Shown here piece by piece: positions 46,251-58,700 of a stretch of DNA of 64,000 nt. The number at the start of each line of letters is the position of its first letter. Positions within the stretch are counted from its first letter, which is position 1. The translations under genes were made by a program, and so were the position numbers. Source of the DNA: Ricinus communis (taxonomy: Eukaryota; Streptophyta; Magnoliopsida; Malpighiales; Euphorbiaceae); the NCBI RefSeq assembly GCF_019578655.1, contig NC_063262.1:16189582-16253581 (forward strand), written 5' to 3'. The notes beneath the pieces were generated by a model that saw nothing but the letters and a program-made list of their open reading frames with translations, searched no databases and was not told where the DNA came from.

Positions 46251-46525
46251 TACCCAACTATTTTGTCTATAATTCATCCATCGTGCCCCTAGTGCTCCTG
46301 AGCCAACTGAGGGTCGATCTGCCCGATGCTCCAGGCCATCCTACATCTGAGATTCCTCTACTGTTGCTGCCTCCGAAGCACCTCCTACATATCAAGTTCC
46401 ATAACGAACATGATTCTAGGGAGCGTCCCATTCTTTTGAGACCCAATCGTCTCATACTGGAGCCCTCATGGTGCGATAGAGCACCAACTTGCCATGGAGC
46501 AATTCACTCTAGTTCACACAAAAGG

Positions 46526-46543
46526 ATCCCCGGCAATGGTACC
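46526..46543 (-). other. Primer binding site, tRNA-Asp type, degenerate
   Basis: Plus strand ATCCCCGGCAATGGTACCA next to the LTR start at 46550 resembles the site at 27670. It shows that the LTR to its right is a 5' LTR on the minus strand whose internal part has been lost. Confidence 0.65.
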
Positions 46544-46549
46544 AAAACT

Positions 46550-47973
46550 TGATAGGCTAATTTATGTAGCTACAATCTAAGGCAGTGAGCTTGTCAGTGC
46601 AGACTAGCACTAATGGTGAGTATCAAGGTCGTATTCTCGGGAAAGGGTGATCCTAGAACTACTGTACCATCTTTTTATTATCTAACTTTAACAAATCGAT
46701 GAAGTTGCTATTCTATTACTAGATGCAAGCAAAATGATTAATTAAATGTCAAACAGTCTGAAAGGATTTCGTGAAACAATCAAAGAAAAAAGCAAACCCA
46801 AGGGGACCTAAGTTGGTTGGATTTTAGTGAAGGTAAAGATTATATTGATTACTAATTGCGATTACCTGTGAGCGGATTCTAAATTGAATTTGATTTCCCT
46901 CTCGAGAATATCAAATTCCTAAACCTAAGAACCTAAATGATGTAATCTCTTCCTAACGATTGATTTTATGTTAGCCTTAAGATTAAATCCACTACTATTA
47001 AGAGTTGTTAATTCTTAATCCGGCTAGTCAATTACCCTTATCTCTAAGTGATCATTAACCAATTCTTACTATTCAAATTTCCAATTGCTAAATGAACTTC
47101 TCAATTACATAGAGCAATCTAAACACCACAACTCACCACATTTCATGAATAATGTGATTTCTCATTAATAATGAAAGCAAGAAGAAACAAGCATTGATAA
47201 TCAAAGTCTCATAAACATTAAAAGCAATCCAACAACATAGGAACCCCAATGGGTTCAACAATTCTAGCTACTCATGCTAATAAGTAAGACAAAGTAAGGA
47301 ATAAATACAGAAAAGCAATTTGAAAGCATATACACCCTTCTTCTTCAAGTTGGATGAAAAGCCCTAAATTCCCAAATCTAAATGATGAACCCTAAATTGC
47401 CTCTTGAATGCCTCCAAATCTACTCTTGATTTTCAATGTGATGTTTAAACCAATGTAATCCTTCCTTCAGTAGGCGAAATAGTCTCATAAAGTCGAATAT
47501 TGAAGTCTAGAAAAGGATGGCTCATGCATGTATGTGTGAAATCAAGTCAGAAAATCGAACCCTAGCAAAATAATTTGCATTTGCCTATATAAATGTCTCA
47601 GCACGGCCGTGGTCGAGCCCATGGTGATCAGCACGGGCGGAGTCCAGGTGCTGAGCCACTACCAGCCATGATGGAGGTCGTGGTGGCTTCAGAAACTGTG
47701 CTAAAATGGAATTCTTGAGGGTCAAGTGTTGATGGTTCAGCACGCCCAGAGTCCAAGCCATGCTCAACCTTGAAATGGTAGCCCCTGCTCAATTTTGATG
47801 GATTCTGGTCTGTATTCGCAACATATTTCCCCCTACTACTGATAATGTCCATCGATAATCACCTGAAACATGAAAGGAACCAAAACACAGGTGATTCTGG
47901 CATAAAACAAGATAACTATGCACAAAAATGGAAGTAATTGGGCATATAAACATGTATAAAATAATGCACATCA
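46550..47973 (-). repeat. 5' LTR of a minus-strand Athila-like element
   Basis: TGATAGGCTAATTTATG..AATGCACATCA, the same order as the LTRs of elements D and F but more diverged. It includes a palindrome array at 47600-47765 and TATA (TTTATATAGG on the minus strand, near 47584-47594). Left of the primer site only about 40-60 bp look like internal sequence, so the element is a fragment. Confidence 0.82.
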
Positions 47974-50036
47974 GGGTGCAAGACCTATTAGCTCTCGCCT
48001 TTGTAAGGTGAACACACGCAGGCTCAACTCTATACTCGTGTAGGTTCAACCAAGTCCCTTTGGATTTAAATTATTAGTACAAAGCGCAGTCATTTTAGCA
48101 CTTTTAGGCATTTGGAAGCTTGAACCCGCGCGGGCTTAGTTCATGCTCGCGCAAGTTCTACCTTAATAGCCTTGTGCATCTTTAATTTTCTTGTTTATAA
48201 TTCCATACTTTATTTATTATTTGTAGCTCTTTATTCAACTGTTACGAGGCCCTAAAGGCTGTGGTTTGTAATAATTTCTTTTTAGTGCCACGATTTCTCT
48301 AATCCCTTTCTATGTATGTTTAATTTTATGCTTAGAATCATCTTACATATAAATAAAGGATAAAATTGGATTTAATAACTATTGTGATCACCCCACATGC
48401 AAAGATAATAAAATCGGAAGCTTACCAAAGTAAGCCCCCATATTATGAAACCGGCACTAGATTAGGGTTAATAAAAATGCAAATGATGTGGGTACCAAAG
48501 CGTGTGAACGATAAAACCTAAGGAACCAAAGTGCCTCCCGATTAGGACTAGTAAAGGCACCAATGTGCCTCCCATCTAGGATTAGTCAAGGTACCAAAGT
48601 ACCCCATGCTTAGGTTAATTCTTGTCTTTCTCACGTCACATGCTAATAAGATGAAAAAGGTTAGTAAATAAAATGAATATAGGGTAAACTTAGGCTAAGA
48701 CGATTTTATTAGGATAGGCAAAGACTCGTCTGCTCTAGTGGAGGCTAAGCTTCACCGCCTAAGTAGATAGGGGCACTTTCAAAAATATTCCCTATTCGTA
48801 CCTAACTTTCCGAACCTAGAATCTTTGATATAGAGAGGGGGAAACTTAGGCTCTTCATGAGGGGTACGAAGTCGTCATCCTCACTCTCGAACTGTCCCGA
48901 TCTTATCTGGTGTGACTCCTTCTCTGAAATAGTTTGAAGACCATTTTGTAATCCCTTAGGGCCTTCAACCGAATGACTCATTTCGAAACGAGCCTAGTAT
49001 GAAGACGGGACCCCGAACCAATAATGGAAACCCATAGAAAAGGTCGGCTGCTCACACTATGCTTTTAATTAATTAAATAAGCTCACTTAGATTAAGGTTA
49101 TCCAATTAGGCCTCAGCATGTCAAACCCTAAAAAAGGTTGGATTCATATCCAATCTTTGATTCACCTTACTCATTATCTCTAAAGACTTGAGGATCAACA
49201 CAATACGGTGACAACTTGAGGGCTCCAAAAGCCTGCATTATCAGCATCCTCTTCTTTTCTTCTTTAATTTTTATAGTTTTAAAAACATGATTAAGGTTGA
49301 TCTCAGATGCTTTATATGACTTATGTGATTAGATCTAGGGTTATCAATGAATTAATATGTTTCTGCCATAATTGTATGTGTTGTGTTTTATAATCTGCTA
49401 ACATGATTTATGCTGGGTTTTAGAATCTGATAACATATCCTCTATTGGATTTTTGAATATGGTGATTTGAATGATTAAGGTTACATGTTAAATTTATACA
49501 TTTTATGATATTGCATTTAATTATGTGATTATTCTGTATTTTAGGATTATGTGATTCAATTTAGGATCTGCCATGTTAAGTTCCTATCTCTTTATCAGTT
49601 ATTCTCTTTTTAAAAAAAATTCATGTGTTTTGATTCATTTAATTGAGTTTTTTTATGTTTCTATCTTGTTTTGTGATATGTATTAATCGATTTTTGGCTT
49701 ATGTGCATGGATTTTGGCTTCTAGGCAAGGAAGATTGAAGAATCAAGCAAAATCGACCGAAACCAAGCCCTAGAGTTGACTAGCTCTGTGACCCAGACCA
49801 ATATGCTCTGCTTCAAATTTGACCTAAATTCAGATTTTTTTTGCAATTCATGTACTTTGTAACTCAATTTAGTTGGTTTTCCTTTTTCTTAGTTGTAGAA
49901 TGGTTGTAATAGCTAGATTTATTTTTCTGTCTTTATTTTTATTTTACTTTTGGATGTATATCAAATACCTACTATCTGATTGTTTAATAAAACTAGACAC
50001 AGAGACATTAGACCTAAAATTGCACTTTAACATGAA
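47974..50036. other. Repeat-derived sequence without a gene
   Basis: 47990-48175 has phrases such as GAACCCGCGCGGGCTTAG and ACTCGTGTAGGTTCAACC. 48500-48620 has three short variants of ACCAAAGTGCCTCCC. 49040-49150 resembles 50715-50800 (CCATGCTTTTAATT..TTAGATTAA). No coding frame is supported. Confidence 0.45.
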
Positions 50037-50044
50037 ATGGTAGT

Positions 50045-50642
50045 TAGGGATGGTAGTCGGGCGGGTATTTTTGGGTACTCAACCCTACCGAACATTAATA
50101 GGACGGATTCGGATAATAATAAATGGGTTTGAAATTTAATTTTACTACCTGTATCGGATTTGGGCCAGGTTCAGATTTGAACTCGCGGGTACTTGTTACT
50201 AGAACCCGATTATATAAAAATTTATTATATTATATTATATTTTTATTACTATTTTAAATTTTATTAAATTTATATTTGGATTGTAGTAATATATTGAGTG
50301 TTTAATGTTGAATATTTAAATTTAGTTAGTTTATATTTTGTATATTTTGTTTACATTAATGTTTTTTAATATATTTTAGAATTTAATTATTGTAAAAGAG
50401 TATCCATTTAATTACTCGAATATTTATATAAACGGGTAGGGTATTTGCTATCCATTTAAATATCCATAAATATATTTGATTCGAGTAGTATGCAAGTATT
50501 TCTATTCGAGTTTATGAGACTTTGGATAATAAAGAGAATTTCTTAAACGAGTTTGGGATGGATTCAGGTACATGTATATATTAATTAGGTTCCAATTCGA
50601 GTATCCTTAAATGGACGAGTACCCTACCTGTTGCCATTCCTA
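50045..50642. mobile_element. hAT-like MITE, 8-bp TSD
   Basis: 598 bp, no ORF. Ends TAGGGATGGTAGTCGGGCGGGTA and, inverted, TAGGAATGGCAACAGGTAGGGTACTCG. Flanks ATGGTAGT (50037-50044) and ATAGTAGT (50643-50650) match at 7 of 8 bases. An 8-bp duplication with a TAGGG.. end fits a non-autonomous hAT element. The interior is AT-rich with TA-rich runs. Confidence 0.75.
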
Positions 50643-51200
50643 ATAGTAGTCCATTAGGTCAATAACTTAGCATATTGAGCTTAAATTAAAATCCATACAA
50701 ACTGTGGACTTTTGCCATGCTTTTAATTCATAAACTGGGCTCTCTTAGATTAAAGTCATTCAATTGAGCCTCAGTATGTAAAAAGGGTGGTCCATTTAGG
50801 TTAAAAGATTTGATAATAAAAACATAATCTGCAATGGGTTAAATAGATGGGTCTATACATATTTAATAGTTTAATTAGGCTAATAACTTAAATGAGGATT
50901 GGGCTTAAATAAAATGGGTTAGACCTATGTGGACCTCATATGTTGTAATGCTTACTTGTATAAATATAATTATTGTGCTTATAAGGAGTAGCCCGTTAAA
51001 CAATAAAATTAAAAATGAGGATACACAAATATGGAAGTTGGCTTCCCGATCCATCTCTGAATGTGGCAAAGCTTCTTTATGGTGGCGACTCCCATCTCTG
51101 CGCTAGTCTCTATGAATAATTAGTATTTTCCTATTAGGTTGAAAAGTCTTATAGTAACGTAGTCACTCGAGACACTTGGGTACGCACCCGAGACTGCCGC
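50643..51200 (-). repeat. Dispersed repeat, inverted relative to 36596
   Basis: Reverse complement carries GGCAGTCTCGGGTGCGTACCC, TTTTCAACCTAATAGG, ATGGGAGTCGCCACC and ATATGAGGTCCACATAGG in the order seen at 36600-36960. The hAT-like MITE splits the longer copy. Confidence 0.65.
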
Positions 51201-51930
51201 TCAGACGAGGGTATACAACAGATAGAATGATGTATCCACTTGGAGAGGAACCACTCGGTACTTGCCTCTTAGCACCGATAAACACATGATAACATCTGGC
51301 ATAGATAGAAAGTCCCCCAAGACAACTTCATGAGGGGGAGTAGGAGCAGTAGTAACAACGGTAGAGACCTCAAGCTCTAAGGACAAGATAGCCTCAAAAG
51401 TCGTATGTCTAGAAGTACATCAACTATGGGTGTGGACATTAGAAGAAGACGCCCCAGCAATAGCGGTAGCACATGGAATGCCCGGACCAACCCACACGAA
51501 AAGTGAGGTCCTTATGAACTCTAGATATGCCCCAAGCATGACCTCCTAGGTCTCATCAAGCTAGAAATAAGCACCAGCCTCATCTAGCTCAACCGCTTCA
51601 AGCTAGTGGGCGTGAAGCATGTCTATCGACAGCAGTGGAAAAACATAATGGTTGGCGGGATCCTCCCTCCAATCGCAACGCTGGCGCCCAAGTACCATGC
51701 TTAGGTCTTATGGCCATCCATCATAAAGTTGCGCTTTACTAGCGAGGAGGCCGACTCATGGCAGCAGTCCACCCAATCTCAAGACCCTAGCAATCGATAA
51801 GCACTTGCAAAAGCAAGGTAACAAATCAAATAAAAGCATGTAACTTGGTGCTCTTTACCTAATCCCAGGTCAAGGCATTACCAATGCCGTACCACCATGC
51901 AATTTTATGCACAATCCTGCAATATTGCCA
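51201..51930 (-). pseudogene. Possible second PMD gene fragment
   Basis: Read leftward: WYGIGNALTWD then a stop and GTAAAG (about 51840-51885), matching INSLTWDK|GTAAAC of the PMD copy at 45770-45790, then an intron-like stretch. The following frame gives LGRQRCDWREDPANHYVFPL, resembling LGKRIYGWDEDL of the first copy. The tail (51386-51201) reads SMPDVIMCLSVLRGKYRVV. Many stops. The match is short and read by eye, so the call is tentative. Confidence 0.4.
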
Positions 51931-54900
51931 AAGTCGCACTATGTTACATTAAACTATACAGTATTTTGCAAAGCTATACAGCTTTGAATAATACTGTGCT
52001 CCTTTGCAAAGTTGGTCTTCATTAAAATTATTTGACCAAGTCTTTTCCAATGCTTTTACCGTTCAAGCTTCCACGAGATTTAAAAAAGATAATAATTTTT
52101 CATAATTAGGTTTTAAAATCCCTTTATATCTACTTCTAAAATTCGATGTATACAATTATTTAATGTTATTATACGAATTTATTACTTTATGTTATTTCTA
52201 GTGTCTTCTTTAAGAGAAAAATTTATATTTTTAGAATAAATTATTTTAAATATCTATTAAACTAATTATAATTTTAATAATCAATTAAATTTAATAAAAA
52301 ATCTTAATATTGTAAAAACTACTGATTTTATTTTTTTTAGTGTATTCAATATTTAATATTCTATATATATAAAATTTCGAGACATAAGATTTTTTAACAT
52401 GTATTACTATTTTTGATACATAAATTTTTTATTTTGACACGTGTACTTATTTTTAACACATGAAATTTAAGCTTGTGCGTAATTTGATACATTTTCTATT
52501 AATTTATTAATTAATAAGTTACATTCTTAATTTAAAAAACAGTTGTAATCCTAAAAAATAGCCTTTTAATTATAATTTTAATATTGCATTAACTAACAAT
52601 TTGGTATTCTAATTACACAATGATTCTAATTCTAAAAATAATATTTTAATATTATATTAATTAATAAGTTAGCTTTTTAATGTGTATATATATAAGATTT
52701 TGAAACATAAATTTCTTTTGACAGATAAAATATATATGTAAATAGATATATAAAAATATACATATATATTTATTTATTTTTGACACATAAATCTAAATTT
52801 ATATGTAATTTCATAATTTTTTAATTTATTAATTAATAAGTTATATTAACTAAAAAATTACTTTACTAATTGGACAATAATTCTATATTTAGAAAATAAT
52901 ATTGTAAATATATCTTTAATGTTATATTTTGATAAAAATTTCTAATTTTAAAATATAGTAATATCTCTATAATTCTTATAGTATTGATTTATAGAACAAT
53001 AAAAATCAATTAATAAATATTTTGAAATAATTTTATATTATTTCACTAGTAAAATTAAAATATTATTTTTTCAAAAGAACATATTGTTTTTATTTTAAAT
53101 AATTATAAAATATTGAGTATTCTATTAAGTTTTGTCCATAATCAATTTACATTCTTATGTATAATCAAAATAATAACAATAGTCGTAGAATGCACATATA
53201 AATTATTTAATTCTACAAATAGTAACATGAACTATATTTATAGTATTCATTTATATAATTTTAAAAATTAATTAATAAATATATTTAAAATAATTATATA
53301 TTATGACACTAACAAAATTTTAAAATTTTAAACTTTTAAAAGAAAAATTAACCATATTTAATTTATTTTTATTTTTAAGATATTATAATATTTATAATAT
53401 ATTAAAAATTCTATTAAATTTTATTTATAAACTCAATTTTATGATAATAATAATAATAATAATAGAATACAGAAACTGAAATAAATTGTGCTTTAGCTTC
53501 GTTGAGCTTGATTCAACATCTCATCTTTAAAGCTAATTAGAGTGGACAAGGAAGAGATTGTTATATTCTAAATCCGAGTACGTAATTAGGATCAAATACA
53601 GGTTTGTGTTAATAGAGTATTAAGTTTCGCCCGTTTATAAATCATAAGATTGAGCTTATAGGTTCAATTTGATTACCAACTCATACTATTATATGTCTAA
53701 TTAATTAAAAAGACATAAACAAATTAACACTACAAATTTAAATTCACTCCAAGACACAATAAATTATTAACCTCTAAAATCATTCTTTTATTATGTTTCA
53801 CCTCCTAATTTTATGTTATATTATTACTAGTAATTTTATTATTATATTCTAGTGTATTTCACATTTCTTTTTACATAAATTTCATTTTTAATAACGCATC
53901 AATATTTTTATAAAGAAAATACTATACATCATAATTAAAAGTAAAGATAGAGAAAAATAATTCTATTTTTCTAAAATATATAAATAATTATTTTTCATCC
54001 TCTCTGAATTTAATTTCAAACATTAATATTATAATTTTAATTTATAAAATAACTTATAGATTTGTTAGATAATAACATGTTTATTATCAAAAATTATAAA
54101 TTCATCAAATATATATGTGAGGTTCATATAATATTATATATGCATTCATAACTTGAAAAATTGATTCATTACTAAAAGTGAAAAATATTAAGAAAAATGA
54201 TATATAAGCATTTAGTATTTTTTTATTATTATCTTTTATAATAAATAATAAAAAATTAAATTTTTTAAAAGTTTATAATTTTTAAAATAATAAAATAATA
54301 AATATTTAATGAAAAATAAAGTTAATTTTTAAAAATTAAAATTTAATAAAATTATTAATTTATCAAATATCAAATATAAAATAACGTTATAAAATTTATA
54401 ATTAACTAGTTCGGAATATGGCTATTTTATTATTCGAATGACCATATAAAATAAAAAAATAAAAAAATTAGATACAATTAAAAAAGCAAACAAACAAGAA
54501 AAAAAAAAGTATTAACAAGAATACTCGTATACTTATGTACACACATTAGTCTTAAACCAAAAAAAAGTGTTGTAAATTCTAACTTTTGAGCTCTTGCATG
54601 TGTTAAATAATTCAAATATATATTGGTATGTGTATCTGGATTTATGGTATAATTCGACATCAAGAAATCAAATTTCAAAATGTTTATTTGGTTGTAGAAA
54701 AATTTATGCTCACCATTTTATATATATACAATAAAATCTATTTATAATAATATACTTAGCACCAAATAAAATTTATAATTGTGAAAAAATTATAATATAA
54801 TAGAAGTTTAAATACTAAAATTCTTTTCTTGATTTAATACTTTATTATGTTAGATAAAATGATAATAACGAGAAATAAAATATGTTAATATTTTACTATA

Positions 54901-55480
54901 TTATATAAATAAAATTAATGGGAAAATAATAATAATAAAATAAAATATAATAAAATATATTATTTTTAAAAAATATATATATTTATATATATTTTAGTAG
55001 ATAGAGGAATATTTTTTAAATAAAATTAAAAAAAATTATAATTTATTATCATTTAAAATTTAGTTTTATTTATATTTGGTTCAAATTAAGACTGGTATTT
55101 TTTGTGATTACATTGAGATTATCTCTATAAATTTTCAGGACTGTAGAGAGATTATTCCTATAAGCTTTTAATATATGCGTTTGATATATTTTATTTTAAG
55201 AGAAAAAATGCATTTAAAAATTTTATGGCTACTATTCATGACAAGACTCATCACTGTAATGGAGACACATCCTTCATCTCAGTTCTTACAAACGCAACAA
55301 ATCCAGAAGACATCAAGAATAAGTGGTATCAACTGAGGTAGGCCCTTATCTTAACCATGTGTCGTAAATACTGCCTCTAAACGCAACCAAATTGACCCAA
55401 AAGAATAAAAGTAGAAAAATATAAAAAGTTGCAGAATCCCCGTTTCGTCATTTTGTTTAACGCATTTGGCGGAGAAGACA
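51931..55480. other. AT-rich intergenic desert
   Basis: Very AT-rich, with TA/AAT runs (for example ATAATAATAATAAT at 53450) and repeated TGACACATAAAT-like phrases at 52380-52800. No coding frame, tRNA or clear element end was found. Confidence 0.7.
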
Positions 55481-55536
55481 ATCCAAAAAGCCAAGTAATA
55501 ATAAATAATTTGTCTTTCTTTATGCGCGTTAAACAT

Positions 55537-55574
55537 TCCTTCTTCTTCTTCTTCTTCTTATTATTATTATTATA
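55537..55574. repeat. (CTT)n/(ATT)n microsatellite upstream of the CH-domain gene
   Basis: TTCTTCTTCTTCTTCTT followed by ATTATTATTATTAT, about 160-195 bp before the start codon, in the likely promoter or 5' UTR. The plus-strand CTT run is pyrimidine-rich, as is common in plant core promoters. Confidence 0.8.
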
Positions 55575-55732
55575 AAGTTCTATATATCATTTCACATTCA
55601 CTTCGCTTTATAGTTGCTATTAATACTTAAAGACCAACAAGGAAACTTTGCTTTTTTTAGGTTTCATTTTTATTATTTTTGGCGGGAAGTGTGGAAGTAG
55701 TAATCCGCCCGCCAGCGTTGTCGTAGGAAATA

Positions 55733-58700
55733 ATGGTGGCGCAAGGAGGCGACTCTTCTCCTTCCTGGGCTGAGTCGACTAGCTTTCGTCAAATCGACGA
55801 CGTTTTCTTGCAGGTACATAGATTAATTTATCAAGTTATACTTCTTACTTTTGTTTTTTATTTTTCTTTTCTGCAGTCTTTTGAATTTAAGATAGTGTTA
55901 TATGTGTGATTTTACAAATTTAGAGCGAGAATTTCACATTCAAATTCTTGAGCTTGAAGGTTTCTATGGATATCTTCAAGTACTTGCCTGTTATAAGTCA
56001 TGGAGCAGTAAGTGATTAAGTTATTGTGATAGGTTATAATCCAACAGTTTGAGCAATAGCAAATGGGTTGTGCAGAGATTATGGCTAGATGCCCCGTCAC
56101 TATAATAGTATCTAACCATAAACAGATCAGTGTTTTTTTTTTTTTTTTTTATAATTTCAATCAATAGACTATGGTCAACTTGCAACACCTTCACTTGAAG
56201 CAATGCATTAGTATGTAGAGTGAGAACTCATTACAGTATGATGGAATGTTAGTTGTTTAAGGGGAACATAAAGAAAAAAATAAAAGACAACAAGACCAAA
56301 TGGAGAAATCATTCGGAATGGCTGTAAAATCACTGACATTGATTAACATATAAATTTCTGGGTTTCAGTTTCTTGATGCATAAATGATGAAGAAGCTTGA
56401 GATAATGTGGCATTTTGAATCTCTGATCTTTTCTCCTAGGAATATATACTGAGTGAAAAATAGCTTCAGATAAACAAAACCCTTGATTGGTTTTGATTAT
56501 GAAATAATTGAGGAAAGCACACTTGAAAACGTTGCACTTATAATTGAAATTTGAAAGTGATGTAAAACAAACTTTTCTTTATTATCATTAGTTTTCCTAT
56601 TTCGTTCGATAACTTCTTCACATTTTACATAATATTAGAATTAAGTTGCAAAATCTGGCATATTTCTTTAGTGCTCTGAAAAAATTTATGTAGATGGACA
56701 ATATTATCATAGCAGCTTTTTTTTTTTCTTATTTAGCGAGGTAGTGTGAGACATTTATTTCATTGTATTTTATTATTTTTGTGTTCTAAACAGACTCAAA
56801 CAAGAATATGGCTGGGAGAAGTCCTTCAAACAAGATTAAGTGAGCGGATCAGCATTACGGATTTACTTGCTGATGGGGAATTGCTGTATGTTTCTATGGA
56901 TTTCTCACCCTGAAACCTTATATGATTAGATGGACTAGAGAGGTGGCATCCATTTCCGCATTATGATTTTGGCATGTCGTTATCCTCTTGAATTGACCTC
57001 TGCTTCATCACTTGATTTAGTTACAAAAACAATGATTTTTATTTTTTTCCTGCAAATGGATATGCTTTCTTCCTATTATATTAAACTGATATATGCTATG
57101 TTACTGTATTCCATTACCCAGATGGTAAAATAATGTGAATGAATTACCATAAATAAGCCCTCTGTTTCTTTTTGAATATCTTCTGATCTTTAAACATAAA
57201 TATGCTCTCTCTTGCCTGTTTCCTTTTTTTATGTCTACAAGTGATATTCATAAAAGCAAGTTTCGCAGATAAAACGTTCATATGAGGTTTATATTCGACT
57301 ATATTTCTTTTTTTCTTTTTTGTTTTTATAGGTTTGAAGTGTCAAGAGAGTTATGGAAAATGATGTTGGAAAAGCATATGGAGCTAAAATACAAATATGA
57401 ATACGAGCCATTTGCTTCTAGAAATAGTGGGAGGTATATGCCTTACTCAAATGTTGATTCATTTTTGAAGGTAAGCTTCACTCTTATGTTTCCTTTGACG
57501 TGACAATTTTTCGGTTATAGCAAATATGGTTCAGACATAGGTCATATAATCTGTCCAATGCCACATGGCACTCTTTGTTAAGAAACACCCAAATTTGCAT
57601 GTAGAATTCTAAACTCCATGACCTGTCTTTCAAATGCGCAAATTCAGTGCTTCTCTCATTCTTTTTAGCTTCGCTATTCCTTCTCCGCTTTATATACTAT
57701 TTATGGATTATATGTATCTTCTTTAAAAAGTCATATACAAAGTTTATCTAGTTGAAAGGGTTGAATTTGGGTGCTGATTCAAGAGATGTAATCGATTTGT
57801 TTAAGAATATTTTTTCTCGCCAAGTTCTTTGTTACTAATTGAAGAAAAAGTTCCTCTTTTCCTGATAGGTTTGAGGAAGTTGTTAAGCTTTCAGGTGTCT
57901 GAGAGAGAGAGAGAGAGAGAGAAAGGGAGAGAATAGCTTTCTTTTACATGCAGCACCGAACAAATGCTTAAGCTTTCGTTTGAACGTATTTTAGTTTGTC
58001 GAATTACTTAAGCTATTCTCTTAATTTTAAGGAGTGTTTATATGCCATGAAAGAATACCATTTATGGCATTTTTCCAAACAATTTATGATGCTATTGCAA
58101 GATGGTGAATGTATTAGATGCATAATATAAATAAAAAACTTATTTTGGTTTTTAAGGAAACCCTGAGTGAAATTAGCTTAAATAAGTTTTTACACTCACT
58201 CATGATTTAGTGATCAATTTCCATAAAGCATCTTTATCGGACAGTTGTGTTTCTTGACATTCTTATATTGATAATTAGGTTAAGTTTATTGACCATTGGG
58301 GCGAATACTAAAGGAGTCTTTTTATATGGCATTTTTCTGCTCTTATTTGCTCAATGTATTAAATTTGTCAAATAGCCATAAATTAAGTAACTCATTCATA
58401 TACTTCGGCATTATGTTTTATTTGTAGATTTGCAAAATCCTGGGATTGGCCGGCATTGATATCTTTTCCCCATCTGATGTTGTTGAGAAAAGAGATACTA
58501 GAAAAGTTTGTATGTGCATACGTGCCCTTTCAAAGAAAGCAAGGTTGAGGCATTTAAATGTAAGATGCTTCTTCAGTATGTGATGTTATACCCTTATCCT
58601 TGTTAATGCGGTTTACTGTGAAATTGATAATTTCAGCAGATTAATTGGACAATGTTTTTGTGATAGGTTCCAGATTTTGATATAGTTACATGTACAGCAG

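Noticed and set aside
52380..52800. TGACACATAAAT-like repeats as an array of regulatory sites
   Set aside because: Irregular, very AT-rich and without a neighbouring gene.
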